Assembly: GCA_028284675.1 (NCBI GenBank)
Contig: JANQRI010000015.1
Span: 133,828-197,827 of the forward strand
Source: Gammaproteobacteria bacterium
GTDB lineage: Bacteria; Pseudomonadota; Gammaproteobacteria; HTCC5015
Reading direction: 5' to 3'
DNA length: 64,000 nucleotides
Positions 35,180 through 44,773 of the stretch are shown piece by piece (positions within the stretch are counted from its first letter, which is position 1; every line of letters starts with the position of its first letter). The notes below the pieces were generated by a model, which was given only the letters and a program-made list of their open reading frames with translations, was not told the origin of the DNA and ran no database searches. The position numbers were made by a program, and so were the translations under genes.

Positions 35180-36850
35180 ATGGCACAATACGTTTATACC
35201 ATGATGGGCGTGGGCAAAGTTGTCCCGCCACAACGCGAAATTTTAAAAGATATTTCCCTGAATTTTTTCCCCGGCGCAAAAATCGGGGTATTGGGCTATA
35301 ACGGCGCAGGTAAATCAACACTGCTGCGTATTATGGCCGGTGTTGATCGTGATTTTATCGGTGAAGCACAGCCACAACCGAAACTTAATATCGGCTATCT
35401 GGCGCAGGAGCCACAACTCGATCCGAAAAAAGATGTCCGCGGCAATGTTGAAGACGGTGTGCGTGAGCTAAAAGAGCTTGTCGAGCAGTTTAACGAGCTC
35501 AGCATGAAATTTGCGGAGCCGATGAGCGATGATGAAATGAACGAGCTGCTCGCGAAACAGGCGGAGCTGCAGGACGCAATCGAAAGCGCCAATGCCTGGG
35601 AGCTGGATCGTAAGCTGGAAATCGCCGCAGATGCATTACGCCTACCGCCCTGGGATGCCGATGTTGAAAAACTCTCCGGCGGTGAGCGCCGCCGGGTTGC
35701 ATTATGCAGACTATTGCTGTCCGCACCTGAAATGCTGATTCTTGATGAGCCGACCAACCATCTGGATGCCGAATCGGTCGCTTGGCTCGAACATTTTTTA
35801 CAGGACTATAAAGGCACTGTTGTCGCGGTCACGCACGATCGTTATTTTCTGGACAATGTCGCGGGTTGGATTCTGGAACTGGATCGTGGCCATGGTATTC
35901 CCTGGCAGGGCAACTACTCTTCCTGGCTGGAACAAAAAGAGAAACGTTTACAGCAGGAAGAAAAACAGGCTTCGGCCCGCCGCAAAGCAATGGAAGCCGA
36001 GCTTGAATGGGTGCGCAGCAATCCGAAAGGCCGGCATGCAAAAAGCAAAGCCCGGCTGAAACGCTTTGCTGAATTATCCTCAAAAGATTACCAGAAACGC
36101 AGTGAAACCAAAGATTTGTATATCCCGCCAGGCCCAAGGTTGGGCGATAAGGTCGTCGAATTCGAAGGCGTACGCAAAGCCTATGGTGATAAATTGTTGT
36201 ATGAGGATTTAAACTTTATATTGCCGCCCGGCGGTATCGTCGGTGTAATTGGCCCGAACGGTGCCGGTAAAACCACATTGTTCAAAATGATCGTCGGTAC
36301 CGAAAAAGCCGATCAGGGCACAATCAGTGTCGGTGAATCAGTACAGGTCGCTTATGTAGACCAGAGCCGTGATTTATTAGCCCCGGAAAAAACCGTCTGG
36401 GAGGAAATTTCCGACGGCCAGGATATTATTCAGGTCGCCCAATATGAAACACCGTCGCGTGCTTATGTGGGCCGCTTTAATTTTAAAGGCAGCGACCAAC
36501 AGAAGCGGGTCGGGGATTTATCCGGAGGTGAACGCAACCGTGTACACCTGGCTAAATTATTAAGAAGCGGTGGCAACCTGCTGCTGCTCGATGAACCGAC
36601 CAACGATCTGGATGTAGAAACCCTGCGCGCGCTGGAGGAAGCTTTGCTTGATTTTCCCGGCTGTGCGGTGGTTACCTCGCACGACCGCTGGTTTCTGGAC
36701 CGGATTGCAACCCATATACTGGCATTCGAAGGTGAAAGTGAAGCTGTCTGGTTTGAAGGAAATTACGCGGACTATGCAGCCGACTATAAGCGCCGCAAAG
36801 GTGTGGATGCAGATCAGCCGCAACGGATCAAATACAAAAAAATTGCCTAG
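35180..36850 (+). CDS. ettA: Energy-dependent translational throttle protein EttA
   Basis: A 556-residue soluble ABC-F protein with two ATPase domains: Walker A GYNGAGKSTLL and GPNGAGKTTLF, signatures LSGGERRRVALCR and LSGGERNRVHLAK, and Walker B LILDEPTNHLD and LLLDEPTNDLD. The N-terminus MAQYVYTMMGVGKVVPP matches EttA and fixes the ATG at 35180 over an in-frame GTG 15 bases upstream. The linker (EWVRSNPKGRHAKSKARLKRF) is the P-site tRNA-interaction motif. EttA binds the ribosome E site and gates entry to elongation according to the ATP/ADP ratio. Confidence 0.97.
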   Translation: MAQYVYTMMGVGKVVPPQREILKDISLNFFPGAKIGVLGYNGAGKSTLLRIMAGVDRDFIGEAQPQPKLNIGYLAQEPQLDPKKDVRGNVEDGVRELKELVEQFNELSMKFAEPMSDDEMNELLAKQAELQDAIESANAWELDRKLEIAADALRLPPWDADVEKLSGGERRRVALCRLLLSAPEMLILDEPTNHLDAESVAWLEHFLQDYKGTVVAVTHDRYFLDNVAGWILELDRGHGIPWQGNYSSWLEQKEKRLQQEEKQASARRKAMEAELEWVRSNPKGRHAKSKARLKRFAELSSKDYQKRSETKDLYIPPGPRLGDKVVEFEGVRKAYGDKLLYEDLNFILPPGGIVGVIGPNGAGKTTLFKMIVGTEKADQGTISVGESVQVAYVDQSRDLLAPEKTVWEEISDGQDIIQVAQYETPSRAYVGRFNFKGSDQQKRVGDLSGGERNRVHLAKLLRSGGNLLLLDEPTNDLDVETLRALEEALLDFPGCAVVTSHDRWFLDRIATHILAFEGESEAVWFEGNYADYAADYKRRKGVDADQPQRIKYKKIA

Positions 36851-36867
36851 GGACTGTTCACACTAAT

Positions 36868-38154
36868 TCACTGACGACGATTATTAACCTCTGTCCATTT
36901 TTCCGGAAGCTGAAGCTCCGGATTAACTTTCGGCACAGACCGCTCTGAGGTGCTGCGTTTTACCGGTATCAACATATCCCAACTTTGCAACTGCGCATTG
37001 TAATAAGCCGGTTCGGGTGCTGAATTTTCTTGTGAAGGAATAAAACTGATCGTCAATATATTACTATTGATTTGCGTTGTTTCTTGCGCATTCAGTGTAT
37101 TTAGATAAGCATTTAGTCGTGCCGGAAACCTTGCCAGATTTTGCTGTGTTGCCGAAAAATTGTTAGCGTTCACATCAACACCATTTTTTCTTAATGCATG
37201 ATACAAGGTTAAACTATCTGATATTCTGGTCATTAAAGGGCTCTCCAAATCTGTGAGAGTCTCTCTTATTTTCTTTAGCTGTGACCCATTCAAGTCTCCA
37301 GGCTTTATTGTTGGACGCTCCTGCCCGGATATCAATGATGTATTCAAAATCAACACATGGTTTTTATCGGGTGACGCCTGCAATGACAAATGCGTTGGAA
37401 GAATGATTTTCGAACTGAAATGATCCCGGGTTCGGGATGAAGAGCTGGTAATTTTATAAGGTGAGTTTGTTGAGTAAGCTGAAATTGTAACCGGTTTTTT
37501 ATATTTAATACCCAGATCATGCAAACCCAAATACAGCTCCGGTGTATTATCGCGCTGTTCAATTTTTGGTGCAGCGACGCCCGGTTTTGCCAGCTGGATA
37601 CCGAGTTTTTTGGCTGCAACCAAAGATACAAACAATTCTCTGACTTCTTCTTTACTCAGTATTTTGGTTTCATTGTCCTTGCCTGTTTTAAATTGTTGTT
37701 CCTGATCAAAATACCCTTTATTTAATGGCCCCAGCAACGGGTCCATCACTTCCTGCCATTCATTGGTCATATAAGTGACCGTTTTACCTTGTTTCAGTAA
37801 TGACTCAACAAGATTATAAATATGCGCAGCGGGCAACTGACCGTCTTCATGTGAAATGGAAATGATTTGCGGGCTCCAGGTTTGCACCTTCTGTGCAATA
37901 GCCTGATCGATTTGAGCCTCTGATGGAAATTTGATATCACCGCCTTTAAATAACCGGCTGACAGGTTCGTCGTTTTTCAGACTGATAAAAGACAGATTGT
38001 CCCGCGTAAAACTTTTGTCAACTTGATCGCTTAGTAGTGCCTGCAAAGCTTTTTGCATCTCGTTGTCGGCAGAGTCAGGCATAAGTCCGCCGCTCAATCT
38101 GACGATATCAGCAGCAACGGTGTTTGGAACAATAGGGCTCATCAATGTGTCCAT
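36868..38154 (-). CDS. Uncharacterised 428-residue protein
   Basis: I do not recognise a family. The protein has no signal peptide or transmembrane helix and is mixed alpha/beta with many polar, Ser/Thr/Gln/Asn-rich stretches (KITSSSSRTRDHFSS, NANNFSATQQNLARF). A segment near 90-130 (SPQIISISHEDGQLPAAHIY, LLKQGKTVTYMTNEW) looks Rossmann-like. The coding frame is long and clean. No ribosome-binding site is obvious. It stands alone, convergent with ettA, and its character resembles a recently acquired or secreted protein rather than a housekeeping enzyme; that is only an impression. Confidence 0.75.
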   Translation of the reverse strand: MDTLMSPIVPNTVAADIVRLSGGLMPDSADNEMQKALQALLSDQVDKSFTRDNLSFISLKNDEPVSRLFKGGDIKFPSEAQIDQAIAQKVQTWSPQIISISHEDGQLPAAHIYNLVESLLKQGKTVTYMTNEWQEVMDPLLGPLNKGYFDQEQQFKTGKDNETKILSKEEVRELFVSLVAAKKLGIQLAKPGVAAPKIEQRDNTPELYLGLHDLGIKYKKPVTISAYSTNSPYKITSSSSRTRDHFSSKIILPTHLSLQASPDKNHVLILNTSLISGQERPTIKPGDLNGSQLKKIRETLTDLESPLMTRISDSLTLYHALRKNGVDVNANNFSATQQNLARFPARLNAYLNTLNAQETTQINSNILTISFIPSQENSAPEPAYYNAQLQSWDMLIPVKRSTSERSVPKVNPELQLPEKWTEVNNRRQ

Positions 38155-38325
38155 AGCGGCGATTAATTTGCCGATAGCCTAAATGCAAATACACCCGGGA
38201 AAAATAGCGCTTAAGTTATAACTATGGAAATTTTAAAAAAATTGCTGTACTGATGATTATGATCAAAACCCGGTAAATTCCTAAGGTTTTATCCCAGACC
38301 TATAACGAAAGTGATAGATTATGGC

Positions 38326-41300
38326 TTAGCCGGCCCAAACCCGCGCATTCTGGAATAAGCGTAACCACGGGCTGTTTTCGGCCCATTCTTGTGGGTACCA
38401 GGAAAATTGCGCACTGCGAAAAACCCGCTCGGGATGCGGCATCATAATGGTTACCCGCCCATCCTGGTTGCACAAACCCGTCACGCCATCAGCTGAACCG
38501 TTCGGATTATAAGGATAATGCTCGGTTACGTTGCCTTGATTATCAACATAGCGTAACGCGACATTTTCTTTTAATACAGGTTTGTTGAACTCTGCCCTGC
38601 CCTCACCATGTGAAACAACGACCGGTAACCTTGAACCCGACATCCCCTGTAATAAAACCGACGGTGAATCAACAACCTCAACCATACTGAGTCGTGCTTC
38701 GAACTGCTCGGATCTATTGCGTAAAAACAATGGCCAGTGTTCAGTGCCCGGAATCAATTCTTTTAAGTGTGCAAGCATCTGACAGCCGTTACAGACACCG
38801 AGGGTAAATGTATTCTGCCGCTGAAAAAACCCGGCAAAATGATCCCGTAAATAACTATTGAACAAAATCGATCGGGCCCAGCCGCCACCGGCACCCAATA
38901 CATCACCATAGGAAAAACCGCCGCATACCGCAAGGCCGTGGAAATTATCCAGGGTAACGCGACGCTGCTGCAAATCACTCATATGCACATCAACCGCGGT
39001 AAAACCGGCGCGATCAAATGCTGCAGCCATCTCCAAATGGCCGTTCACACCCTGCTCCCGTAAAATTGCGACCGCAGGTTTTGCACCTGCTTTAATAAAA
39101 GGCAATGCAATATCTTCCTGAATATCAAAACTCAGTTTGGCATGTAACCCGGTGTTTTCCGGATCGATAACGCTCTCCATTTCCTGTTCCGCGCATTGCG
39201 GATTATCGCGTAAGCGTTGCATATGGTATGAGGTTTCACTCCAAAGACGCTGTAAAGTTGCACGGTCTTCCGCAATCAGGTTTTCACTGCCGGCACGAAT
39301 CAGAATCTGGTCATGATAATTAGGTGCTCCAATTAAGTGTGTGACTGACTCCAAACCGGCGCTTTTGATAATTTCCAACACCTTGCTGCGATCACCAGTG
39401 GCGGTCTGGATCACAACACCCAGTTCTTCATTAAACAATACCGCAACCGGGTCGGTATGAAAGCTATCGAGGTTAATTGTGATGCCGCAATGCCCGGCAA
39501 AGGCCATTTCAACCAGGGTAGTAAACAAGCCACCGTCGGAACGGTCATGATAAGCCAATAACAAATCCTGTCGTTTGAGGGATAGAATGGCTTTCACAAA
39601 GCTTTTATAACGGTAAGTTTCATCCAGATCCGGGGTTTCATGACCAAACTGGCGAAATACCTGTGCCAAAGCCGAACCACCCATGCGGTTTTTGCCGCCA
39701 CCCAGATCGATTAAAAACAAATCTGTCCATTCCTGATCGGTCTGCAGGCACGGTGTCAGGGTTTTGCGGATATCCGTAACCGGTGCAAACGCTGATACGA
39801 TCAGCGATAACGGTGCCGCCATTTCACGACGGCAACCGGCCTGCCGCCAGCCCATTCGCATTGACATCGAATCCTTGCCGACCGGAATCGCAATACCCAA
39901 TTCCGGACACAAACGCTCACCGACAGCCCGGACTGTATCAAACAAAGCGGCATCTTCTCCCGGCATACCGGCAGCGGCCATCCAGTTTGCCGATAATTTG
40001 ATATCACCCAGTGCCTGTATATCCGCGGCCAGAATATTAGTGATGGCCTCACCGATTGCCATACGCCCGGATGCAGCCGGTTCAATCAACGCCAGTGGTG
40101 TGCGTTCACCCATCGCCATCGCCTCACCACTGTAACCGCTAAAGTCAGTTGCAGTTACACCAACATCCGCAACCGAAACCTGCCATGGGCCGACCATTTG
40201 ATCACGTGCGACCAAACCGCCGACTGAGCGATCACCGATGGTGATCAAAAACGATTTGCTGGCAACCGCAGGCAGACGCAGTACACGTTTAACCGCCTCA
40301 TTCAAATCAATATAGTCGGTTTCAAACTCGCTGTGCTTGGGTAAACTATGGCGCACATTGCGATGCATTTTCGGTGGTTTGCCCAATAGTACATCGAGCG
40401 GCATATCGACCGGTGCGTTACCGAATTGTTTGTCTGTTAAGCGTAACCTTAATTCGCTGGTGGCTTTACCCAATACCGCGTACGGACAGCGTTCACGCTC
40501 ACAGATATCAGTAAACTTTTTCAGGTCGGCATCCTGTACCGCCAGTACAAAACGTTCCTGCGACTCATTACACCACAGTTCCAATGGCGACATTCCGGGT
40601 TCATCATTCGGTATCGCCCGCAACTCCAGCAAACCGCCTTTGCCGCCGTCATGCAACAGCTCCGGAATTGCATTCGCCAGACCACCGGCTCCAACATCAT
40701 GGATCGACAGAATCGGATTGGCATCACCATAAGTCACACAGCGATCGATCACTTCCTGACAGCGTCGTTGCATCTCAGGGTTACTGCGTTGCACGGACGC
40801 AAAATCCAATGCCTCAGAGCTGCTGCCGGCCGCGACCGACGAAGCGGCGCCACCGCCCAGCCCGATTAACATTGCCGGGCCGCCCAGTACGATCACATTG
40901 GCGCCTTCCGGTATGGCCTGCTTTTCAACCTGCATTGCCCGAATATTGCCGAGACCGCCAGCGATCATGATCGGTTTATGATAACCGCGCAGTACATCAC
41001 CGTTGGCACCGGGCACTTTATCTTCAAAAGTGCGGAAATAACCGGCAATATTCGGCCGGCCAAACTCATTATTAAACGCGGCCGCACCGATCGGCCCCTC
41101 AAGCATAATATCCAATGCCGATGCCACATGCTCGGGCCGGCCATAGTCTTTTTCCCAGCGTTGCTCGAAACCCGGGATACGTAAATTGGATACCGAGAAC
41201 CCGCATAAACCGGCTTTTGCACGTGCACCCCGCCCGGTTGCAGCCTCATCCCGGATTTCCCCACCGGAACCGGTCGCAGCTCCGGGGAACGGTGAGATCG

Positions 41301-42225
41301 CAGTCGGGTGGTTATGGGTTTCGACTTTCATCAGTATATGCACCGGTTCATCCGAGAACTCATAATGAGAAGCACCCGGGTGTATCGCAAACCGCTTTGC
41401 ATCAGTACCCTCTATAACAGCTGAATTATCCTTATAAGCAGACAATACCCCGGCCGGTGCTGCCTGATGACTGCGCCTGATCATGTCGAATAAGCTTTTG
41501 TGCTTAACATCACCGTCAATTGTCCAACTGGCATTAAATATTTTGTGGCGACAATGCTCTGAATTGGCTTGGGCAAACATCATCAGCTCTGCATCACTGG
41601 GGTCACGTTTTAGCGCTGAAAAATGCTCAAGCAGATAGTCGATTTCATCCGGCGCCAATGCCAGCCCCAGCTCCGTATTTGAGCGCTCCAGCGCATCACG
41701 GCCTTCGGCGGCCAACGGAATCATCTGCAATGGCTGGGGTTTAACGGTTTGGAATAACGCAGCTGCAGCTTCCACTGACTCCAATACCGATTCGGTCATC
41801 CGGTCATGAATTAACACTGCAATATCATGGAGGTCATTCAGGCTTTTATTGTCTGCTGTGGAAAACAGGTATTGAATCCCACGCTCGATCCGCTTGATCT
41901 TGGTAAACCCACAATTGTGCACAATATCGGTCGCTTTGGACGACCATGGGGAAATCGTGCCGGGCCTGGGTACGACAAACAGCGTTTGTGGGTATTTATG
42001 ATCGGATGCGATTTCAGTTGCACTCAATAGCTGCTTCAACCGCTGCTCTTCATTCGAACTGAGGCTCTGATCAATATCTATCAGATAAAAATAAAAAGCT
42101 GCAATATCCTGCAGCTCCGGGAAAAGGCGCTTCGCCTTATTGAGTAGCTTGTTTTGTCTAAACCCGGACAATGCCGCCGGACCGTTTATATTAAGCATCC
42201 AATCACTCGATCGCTGAGAAACCAT
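38326..42225 (-). CDS. purL: Phosphoribosylformylglycinamidine synthase (single chain)
   Basis: A 1299-residue fused FGAM synthetase of the gammaproteobacterial type. The N-terminal domain and linker (MMFAQANSEHCRHKIFNASW) precede two AIRS-like ATPase halves (VETHNHPTAISPFPGAATG; PVGKDSMSMRMGW). A C-terminal class I glutaminase carries catalytic Cys in LGVCNGCQML and a His in MMPHPERVF. It converts FGAR, glutamine and ATP to FGAM in purine synthesis. It is divergent from ssrA, about 195 bases apart. Confidence 0.98.
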   Translation of the reverse strand: MVSQRSSDWMLNINGPAALSGFRQNKLLNKAKRLFPELQDIAAFYFYLIDIDQSLSSNEEQRLKQLLSATEIASDHKYPQTLFVVPRPGTISPWSSKATDIVHNCGFTKIKRIERGIQYLFSTADNKSLNDLHDIAVLIHDRMTESVLESVEAAAALFQTVKPQPLQMIPLAAEGRDALERSNTELGLALAPDEIDYLLEHFSALKRDPSDAELMMFAQANSEHCRHKIFNASWTIDGDVKHKSLFDMIRRSHQAAPAGVLSAYKDNSAVIEGTDAKRFAIHPGASHYEFSDEPVHILMKVETHNHPTAISPFPGAATGSGGEIRDEAATGRGARAKAGLCGFSVSNLRIPGFEQRWEKDYGRPEHVASALDIMLEGPIGAAAFNNEFGRPNIAGYFRTFEDKVPGANGDVLRGYHKPIMIAGGLGNIRAMQVEKQAIPEGANVIVLGGPAMLIGLGGGAASSVAAGSSSEALDFASVQRSNPEMQRRCQEVIDRCVTYGDANPILSIHDVGAGGLANAIPELLHDGGKGGLLELRAIPNDEPGMSPLELWCNESQERFVLAVQDADLKKFTDICERERCPYAVLGKATSELRLRLTDKQFGNAPVDMPLDVLLGKPPKMHRNVRHSLPKHSEFETDYIDLNEAVKRVLRLPAVASKSFLITIGDRSVGGLVARDQMVGPWQVSVADVGVTATDFSGYSGEAMAMGERTPLALIEPAASGRMAIGEAITNILAADIQALGDIKLSANWMAAAGMPGEDAALFDTVRAVGERLCPELGIAIPVGKDSMSMRMGWRQAGCRREMAAPLSLIVSAFAPVTDIRKTLTPCLQTDQEWTDLFLIDLGGGKNRMGGSALAQVFRQFGHETPDLDETYRYKSFVKAILSLKRQDLLLAYHDRSDGGLFTTLVEMAFAGHCGITINLDSFHTDPVAVLFNEELGVVIQTATGDRSKVLEIIKSAGLESVTHLIGAPNYHDQILIRAGSENLIAEDRATLQRLWSETSYHMQRLRDNPQCAEQEMESVIDPENTGLHAKLSFDIQEDIALPFIKAGAKPAVAILREQGVNGHLEMAAAFDRAGFTAVDVHMSDLQQRRVTLDNFHGLAVCGGFSYGDVLGAGGGWARSILFNSYLRDHFAGFFQRQNTFTLGVCNGCQMLAHLKELIPGTEHWPLFLRNRSEQFEARLSMVEVVDSPSVLLQGMSGSRLPVVVSHGEGRAEFNKPVLKENVALRYVDNQGNVTEHYPYNPNGSADGVTGLCNQDGRVTIMMPHPERVFRSAQFSWYPQEWAENSPWLRLFQNARVWAG

Positions 42226-42375
42226 TCATCGCAAGGGCCCGTACGATACAAGATATGGCATGTTGAGCACAAGTCCGCGATGTGTCATGTAAATACCGGA
42301 TTTTGAGAACACATTGTAAACACAAAATACCGGCAAAACCGGTGCAATATTGAACTCAATCAGACAAATACCGTC

Positions 42376-42404
42376 CAATTTTCGCGATCTTATTCTGTTA
42401 TAAT
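42376..42404 (+). promoter_or_regulatory. Likely ssrA promoter
   Basis: A perfect TATAAT (42399-42404) lies 17 bases before the tmRNA 5' end. The -35 region at 42376-42381 (CAATTT) is weak with a 17-base spacer. Only the -10 element is convincing. Confidence 0.5.
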
Positions 42405-42421
42405 CGCATACGTACCGGATT

Positions 42422-42781
42422 GGGGGCGACCTGGCTTCGACGTGGGTAGCGAAACCTAAGGTGCATGCCGAGGTGCAGATTGCCTCGTAAAACCTGCTGC
42501 AAAACTTATAGTTGCCAACGACGACAACTTTGCACTAGCTGCTTAATAACCAGTTCTAGTGCCGTCTGACCGGTGTGTGCTTGTGCGCCCGGATCCAGGC
42601 GTCGACTACACAGGATCGCGGTGAAGCTCTCCCGGGGCGGACCCGTTAAACCTTAACCGGGATCGCCTGTCGTCTTCCCCGTTCGCCGGGTAGCGGCCGG
42701 TTAAACTAAAGGCGAAATAAGCATGTAGAGCCGAAGGCGGAGTACTTGCGGACGCGGGTTCGATTCCCGCCGCCTCCACCA
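42422..42781 (+). ncRNA. ssrA: Transfer-messenger RNA (tmRNA)
   Basis: One-piece tmRNA of 360 nt including CCA. The 5' GGGGGCG pairs with the 3' CGCCTCC (one G-U). The conserved 5' region (GCGAAACCTAAGGTGCATGC), the pseudoknots and the T arm (GGGTTCGATTCCC) are present. The tag ORF at 42514-42546 encodes ANDDNFALAA followed by TAA, a typical proteolysis tag. The last 16 bases plus one are the attachment site used by the island: the integrase begins 163 bases downstream, and the 16-bp end is repeated at 61164. Confidence 0.98.
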
Positions 42782-42782
42782 A
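42767..42782 (+). mobile_element. attL of the ssrA island
   Basis: CCGCCGCCTCCACCAA, the 3' end of ssrA plus one base, is repeated exactly at 61164-61179. The gene stays intact after insertion, as usual for integrases that use tRNA/tmRNA 3' ends. Confidence 0.9.
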
Positions 42783-42792
42783 TATGACATCT

Positions 42793-42818
42793 AAAGCCGT
42801 CCTAAGACGGCTTTTTTG
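42793..42818 (+). terminator. Rho-independent terminator just inside the island
   Basis: AAAGCCGTC-CTAA-GACGGCTTT followed by TTTG: a 9-bp stem with a T-run, 11 bases after the tmRNA CCA. It lies on the island side of attL, so the island supplies the present ssrA terminator and shields the integrase gene from read-through. Confidence 0.88.
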
Positions 42819-42885
42819 TTCCTAAATATCAATAATTTACTCGATTTTCCCATCCAAAATAATCCGGCTGGATGCATTGACAGCC

Positions 42886-42917
42886 GGGGGCAACTGGGGG
42901 CAAGATTAGGGGCAACT
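42886..42917. repeat. Direct repeats near attL (possible integrase arm sites)
   Basis: Three tandem copies of GGGGCAA(C/G) (GGGGGCAACT, GGGGGCAAGA, AGGGGCAACT) lie between attL and the integrase start. Two matching copies lie near attR at 61081-61103. Their placement just inside each end suggests integrase arm-type or excisionase sites. Confidence 0.65.
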
Positions 42918-42944
42918 TGCACAACTCGAACAGGAGTTGCCCCC

Positions 42945-44159
42945 ATGCCACTGACAGTCACCGCAGTCCGGAAACTCAAACCGAAAGAAAAAACCAAGCG
43001 CTATTTCGATGGTGGCGGCCTGTATCTGGAAGTGTCTCCAAGCGGTGGCAAATGGTGGCGATTCAAGTACCGATTTAATGGTAAAGAAAAGCGCGTATCG
43101 CTTGGCGTACATCCCGACGTATCATTGGCGGATGCCCGCGAAAAAAGAGACGAAGCACGCAAACTGATAGCGAAAGACATCGACCCCAGCGAACACCGCA
43201 AAACCCACAAAGCCCAAAAAACTGAACGTGCTGCGAACAGCTTCGAAGCGGTCACGCGCGAATGGTTTACCAAGCATTCGCCTGGTTGGGCAATCAATCA
43301 TGCAAACCGGATAATCCGACGCTTTGAACGCGACCTATTTCCTTGGCTTGGCGACAAACCGATTGCCGATATCACCGCTCCAGTGCTACTCGAAGTTATT
43401 CAACGGATCGAGCAACGTGGAGCAATTGAAACCGCACATCGCGCACTACAAAACTGCGGACAAGTGTTTCGGTATGCTATCGCCACTCAACGCGCAGAAC
43501 GCGATCCTAGTCATGACTTACGTGGCGCATTAACCCCGGTTAAAGGCAAACACTTCGCATCAATAACCGATCCAAAACATATCGGCGAACTACTGCGTGC
43601 AATCGAGAGCTACGAAGGCACATTAACAGTGCGCTGTGCGTTACGTTTGGCTCCCTTAGTATTCGTTCGTCCCGGTGAACTACGCCATGCAAAATGGGAA
43701 GACATTGACCTTGATACAGCCGAGTGGCGATACACCGTCAGTAAAACAAATACTCAACACATCGTCCCGCTATCTAAACAAGCGATAACAATCTTGAATG
43801 AACTGCGGCCACTAACCGGAAACGGACAATACGTTTTTCCCGGGGCCAGAAGCACACAACGCCCAATGAGCGATAACGCGATACTTGCAGCCCTTCGGCG
43901 TATGGGCATCAACAAAGAAGAAATGACCGGACACGGCTTCCGTGCAATGGCGCGCACTATACTCGATGAAGCACTAGGCTTTCGTCCGGATTACATCGAG
44001 CATCAGCTTGCTCACTCAGTTCGTGACCCTAACGGGCGTGCTTACAACCGCACTGCGCACTTAATTGAGCGCAAAAAAATGATGCAAGCCTGGGCTGATT
44101 ATTTGGATCAGTTGAAACTGATGGACTCAAATAAAGTCACAATATTAAGGCGTGCTTAG
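42945..44159 (+). CDS. int: P4-type tyrosine integrase
   Basis: A 404-residue site-specific recombinase. The N-terminal arm-binding domain (LTVTAVRKLKPKEKTKRYF, DGGGLYLEVSPSG, LADAREKRDEARKL) is of the DUF4102 type found in P4/CP4-57 integrases. The core-binding domain lies at about 100-185. The catalytic domain shows Arg in FVRPGELRHAKW, HGFRAMART, HQLAH and the nucleophile Tyr in GRAYNRTAH. GGAG nine bases before the ATG at 42945 fixes the start; an ATG 129 bases upstream would run through the arm repeats. It integrates at the ssrA 3' end. Confidence 0.96.
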   Translation: MPLTVTAVRKLKPKEKTKRYFDGGGLYLEVSPSGGKWWRFKYRFNGKEKRVSLGVHPDVSLADAREKRDEARKLIAKDIDPSEHRKTHKAQKTERAANSFEAVTREWFTKHSPGWAINHANRIIRRFERDLFPWLGDKPIADITAPVLLEVIQRIEQRGAIETAHRALQNCGQVFRYAIATQRAERDPSHDLRGALTPVKGKHFASITDPKHIGELLRAIESYEGTLTVRCALRLAPLVFVRPGELRHAKWEDIDLDTAEWRYTVSKTNTQHIVPLSKQAITILNELRPLTGNGQYVFPGARSTQRPMSDNAILAALRRMGINKEEMTGHGFRAMARTILDEALGFRPDYIEHQLAHSVRDPNGRAYNRTAHLIERKKMMQAWADYLDQLKLMDSNKVTILRRA

Positions 44160-44527
44160 TTATGGGATGTTGACTCCATTAATTCTCCCAACGCCAATTT
44201 TATTTTTTGATTAATTTCAGTAGTTCCAGCTCTCCCTGGATAATCTTCGACATCTTCCCGGCTGAAATTGATCGACATATTACTCCCAGATGATGCAGTG
44301 AATGTTAATTTTTGGTTACTAGCACTGGAAGGAAAACCAGGAGACCACTCAGCATTTTCAAGTTCAATTTCCCGCTTGCTGGCCTCCGCTCTGCAAAAAT
44401 CCTCGATCATTTTTGCTCCTTCTCGCTGCTGTTCAGTTGATTTAATGTCAGTCACAACTAATACCTTTTGAGAAAAACTATCGATGACAATTACCTTGGG
44501 GATTTTTGCGTAAAATTCAAGTGACAA
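44156..44527 (-). CDS. Uncharacterised 123-residue island protein
   Basis: I do not recognise a family. A short beta-like N-terminal part (KIPKVIVIDSFSQKVLVV) is followed by a charged helix and a Ser-rich segment (FTASSGSNMSINFSRED). The start is a TTG with no clear ribosome-binding site. It overlaps the end of the convergent integrase gene by four bases. Coding is plausible but weakly supported. Confidence 0.5.
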   Translation of the reverse strand: MSLEFYAKIPKVIVIDSFSQKVLVVTDIKSTEQQREGAKMIEDFCRAEASKREIELENAEWSPGFPSSASNQKLTFTASSGSNMSINFSREDVEDYPGRAGTTEINQKIKLALGELMESTSHN

Positions 44528-44570
44528 ATCAGGCTATAGCTTCAAAAAAACCAGTGCCATCATAACAACT

Positions 44571-44765
44571 TTAGGTATTTCGCTTTAGGGCTTTATCAAG
44601 CGCTGATCTCACCCAATCACTAAACTTCATACCCTCCTGCTCAGCTTTAGCTTTATAAGCTGCTGATTTTTCAGAAGTTACACGAAAAGGCCCAATTGTC
44701 TCATTGGCAGGGTTATCCTTCGGGGGTCTCCCCATTCTCTGGTGCTTGGTTTCCCGCTTAGACAT
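44571..44765 (-). CDS. Ribbon-helix-helix-like small DNA-binding protein
   Basis: A 64-residue basic protein (MSKRETKHQRMGRPPKDNPA) with a C-terminal segment FRVTSEKSAAYKAKAEQEGM and FSDWVRSALDKAL, the beta-strand then two-helix pattern of Arc/MetJ-type repressors. The ATG at 44765 has no Shine-Dalgarno but lies eight bases after a TATACT hexamer, so the mRNA may be leaderless. Three TTGTAATACAA-like palindromes cover its promoter. It may repress itself and the divergent small gene. Confidence 0.7.
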   Translation of the reverse strand: MSKRETKHQRMGRPPKDNPANETIGPFRVTSEKSAAYKAKAEQEGMKFSDWVRSALDKALKRNT

Positions 44766-44773
44766 GGGGAACA

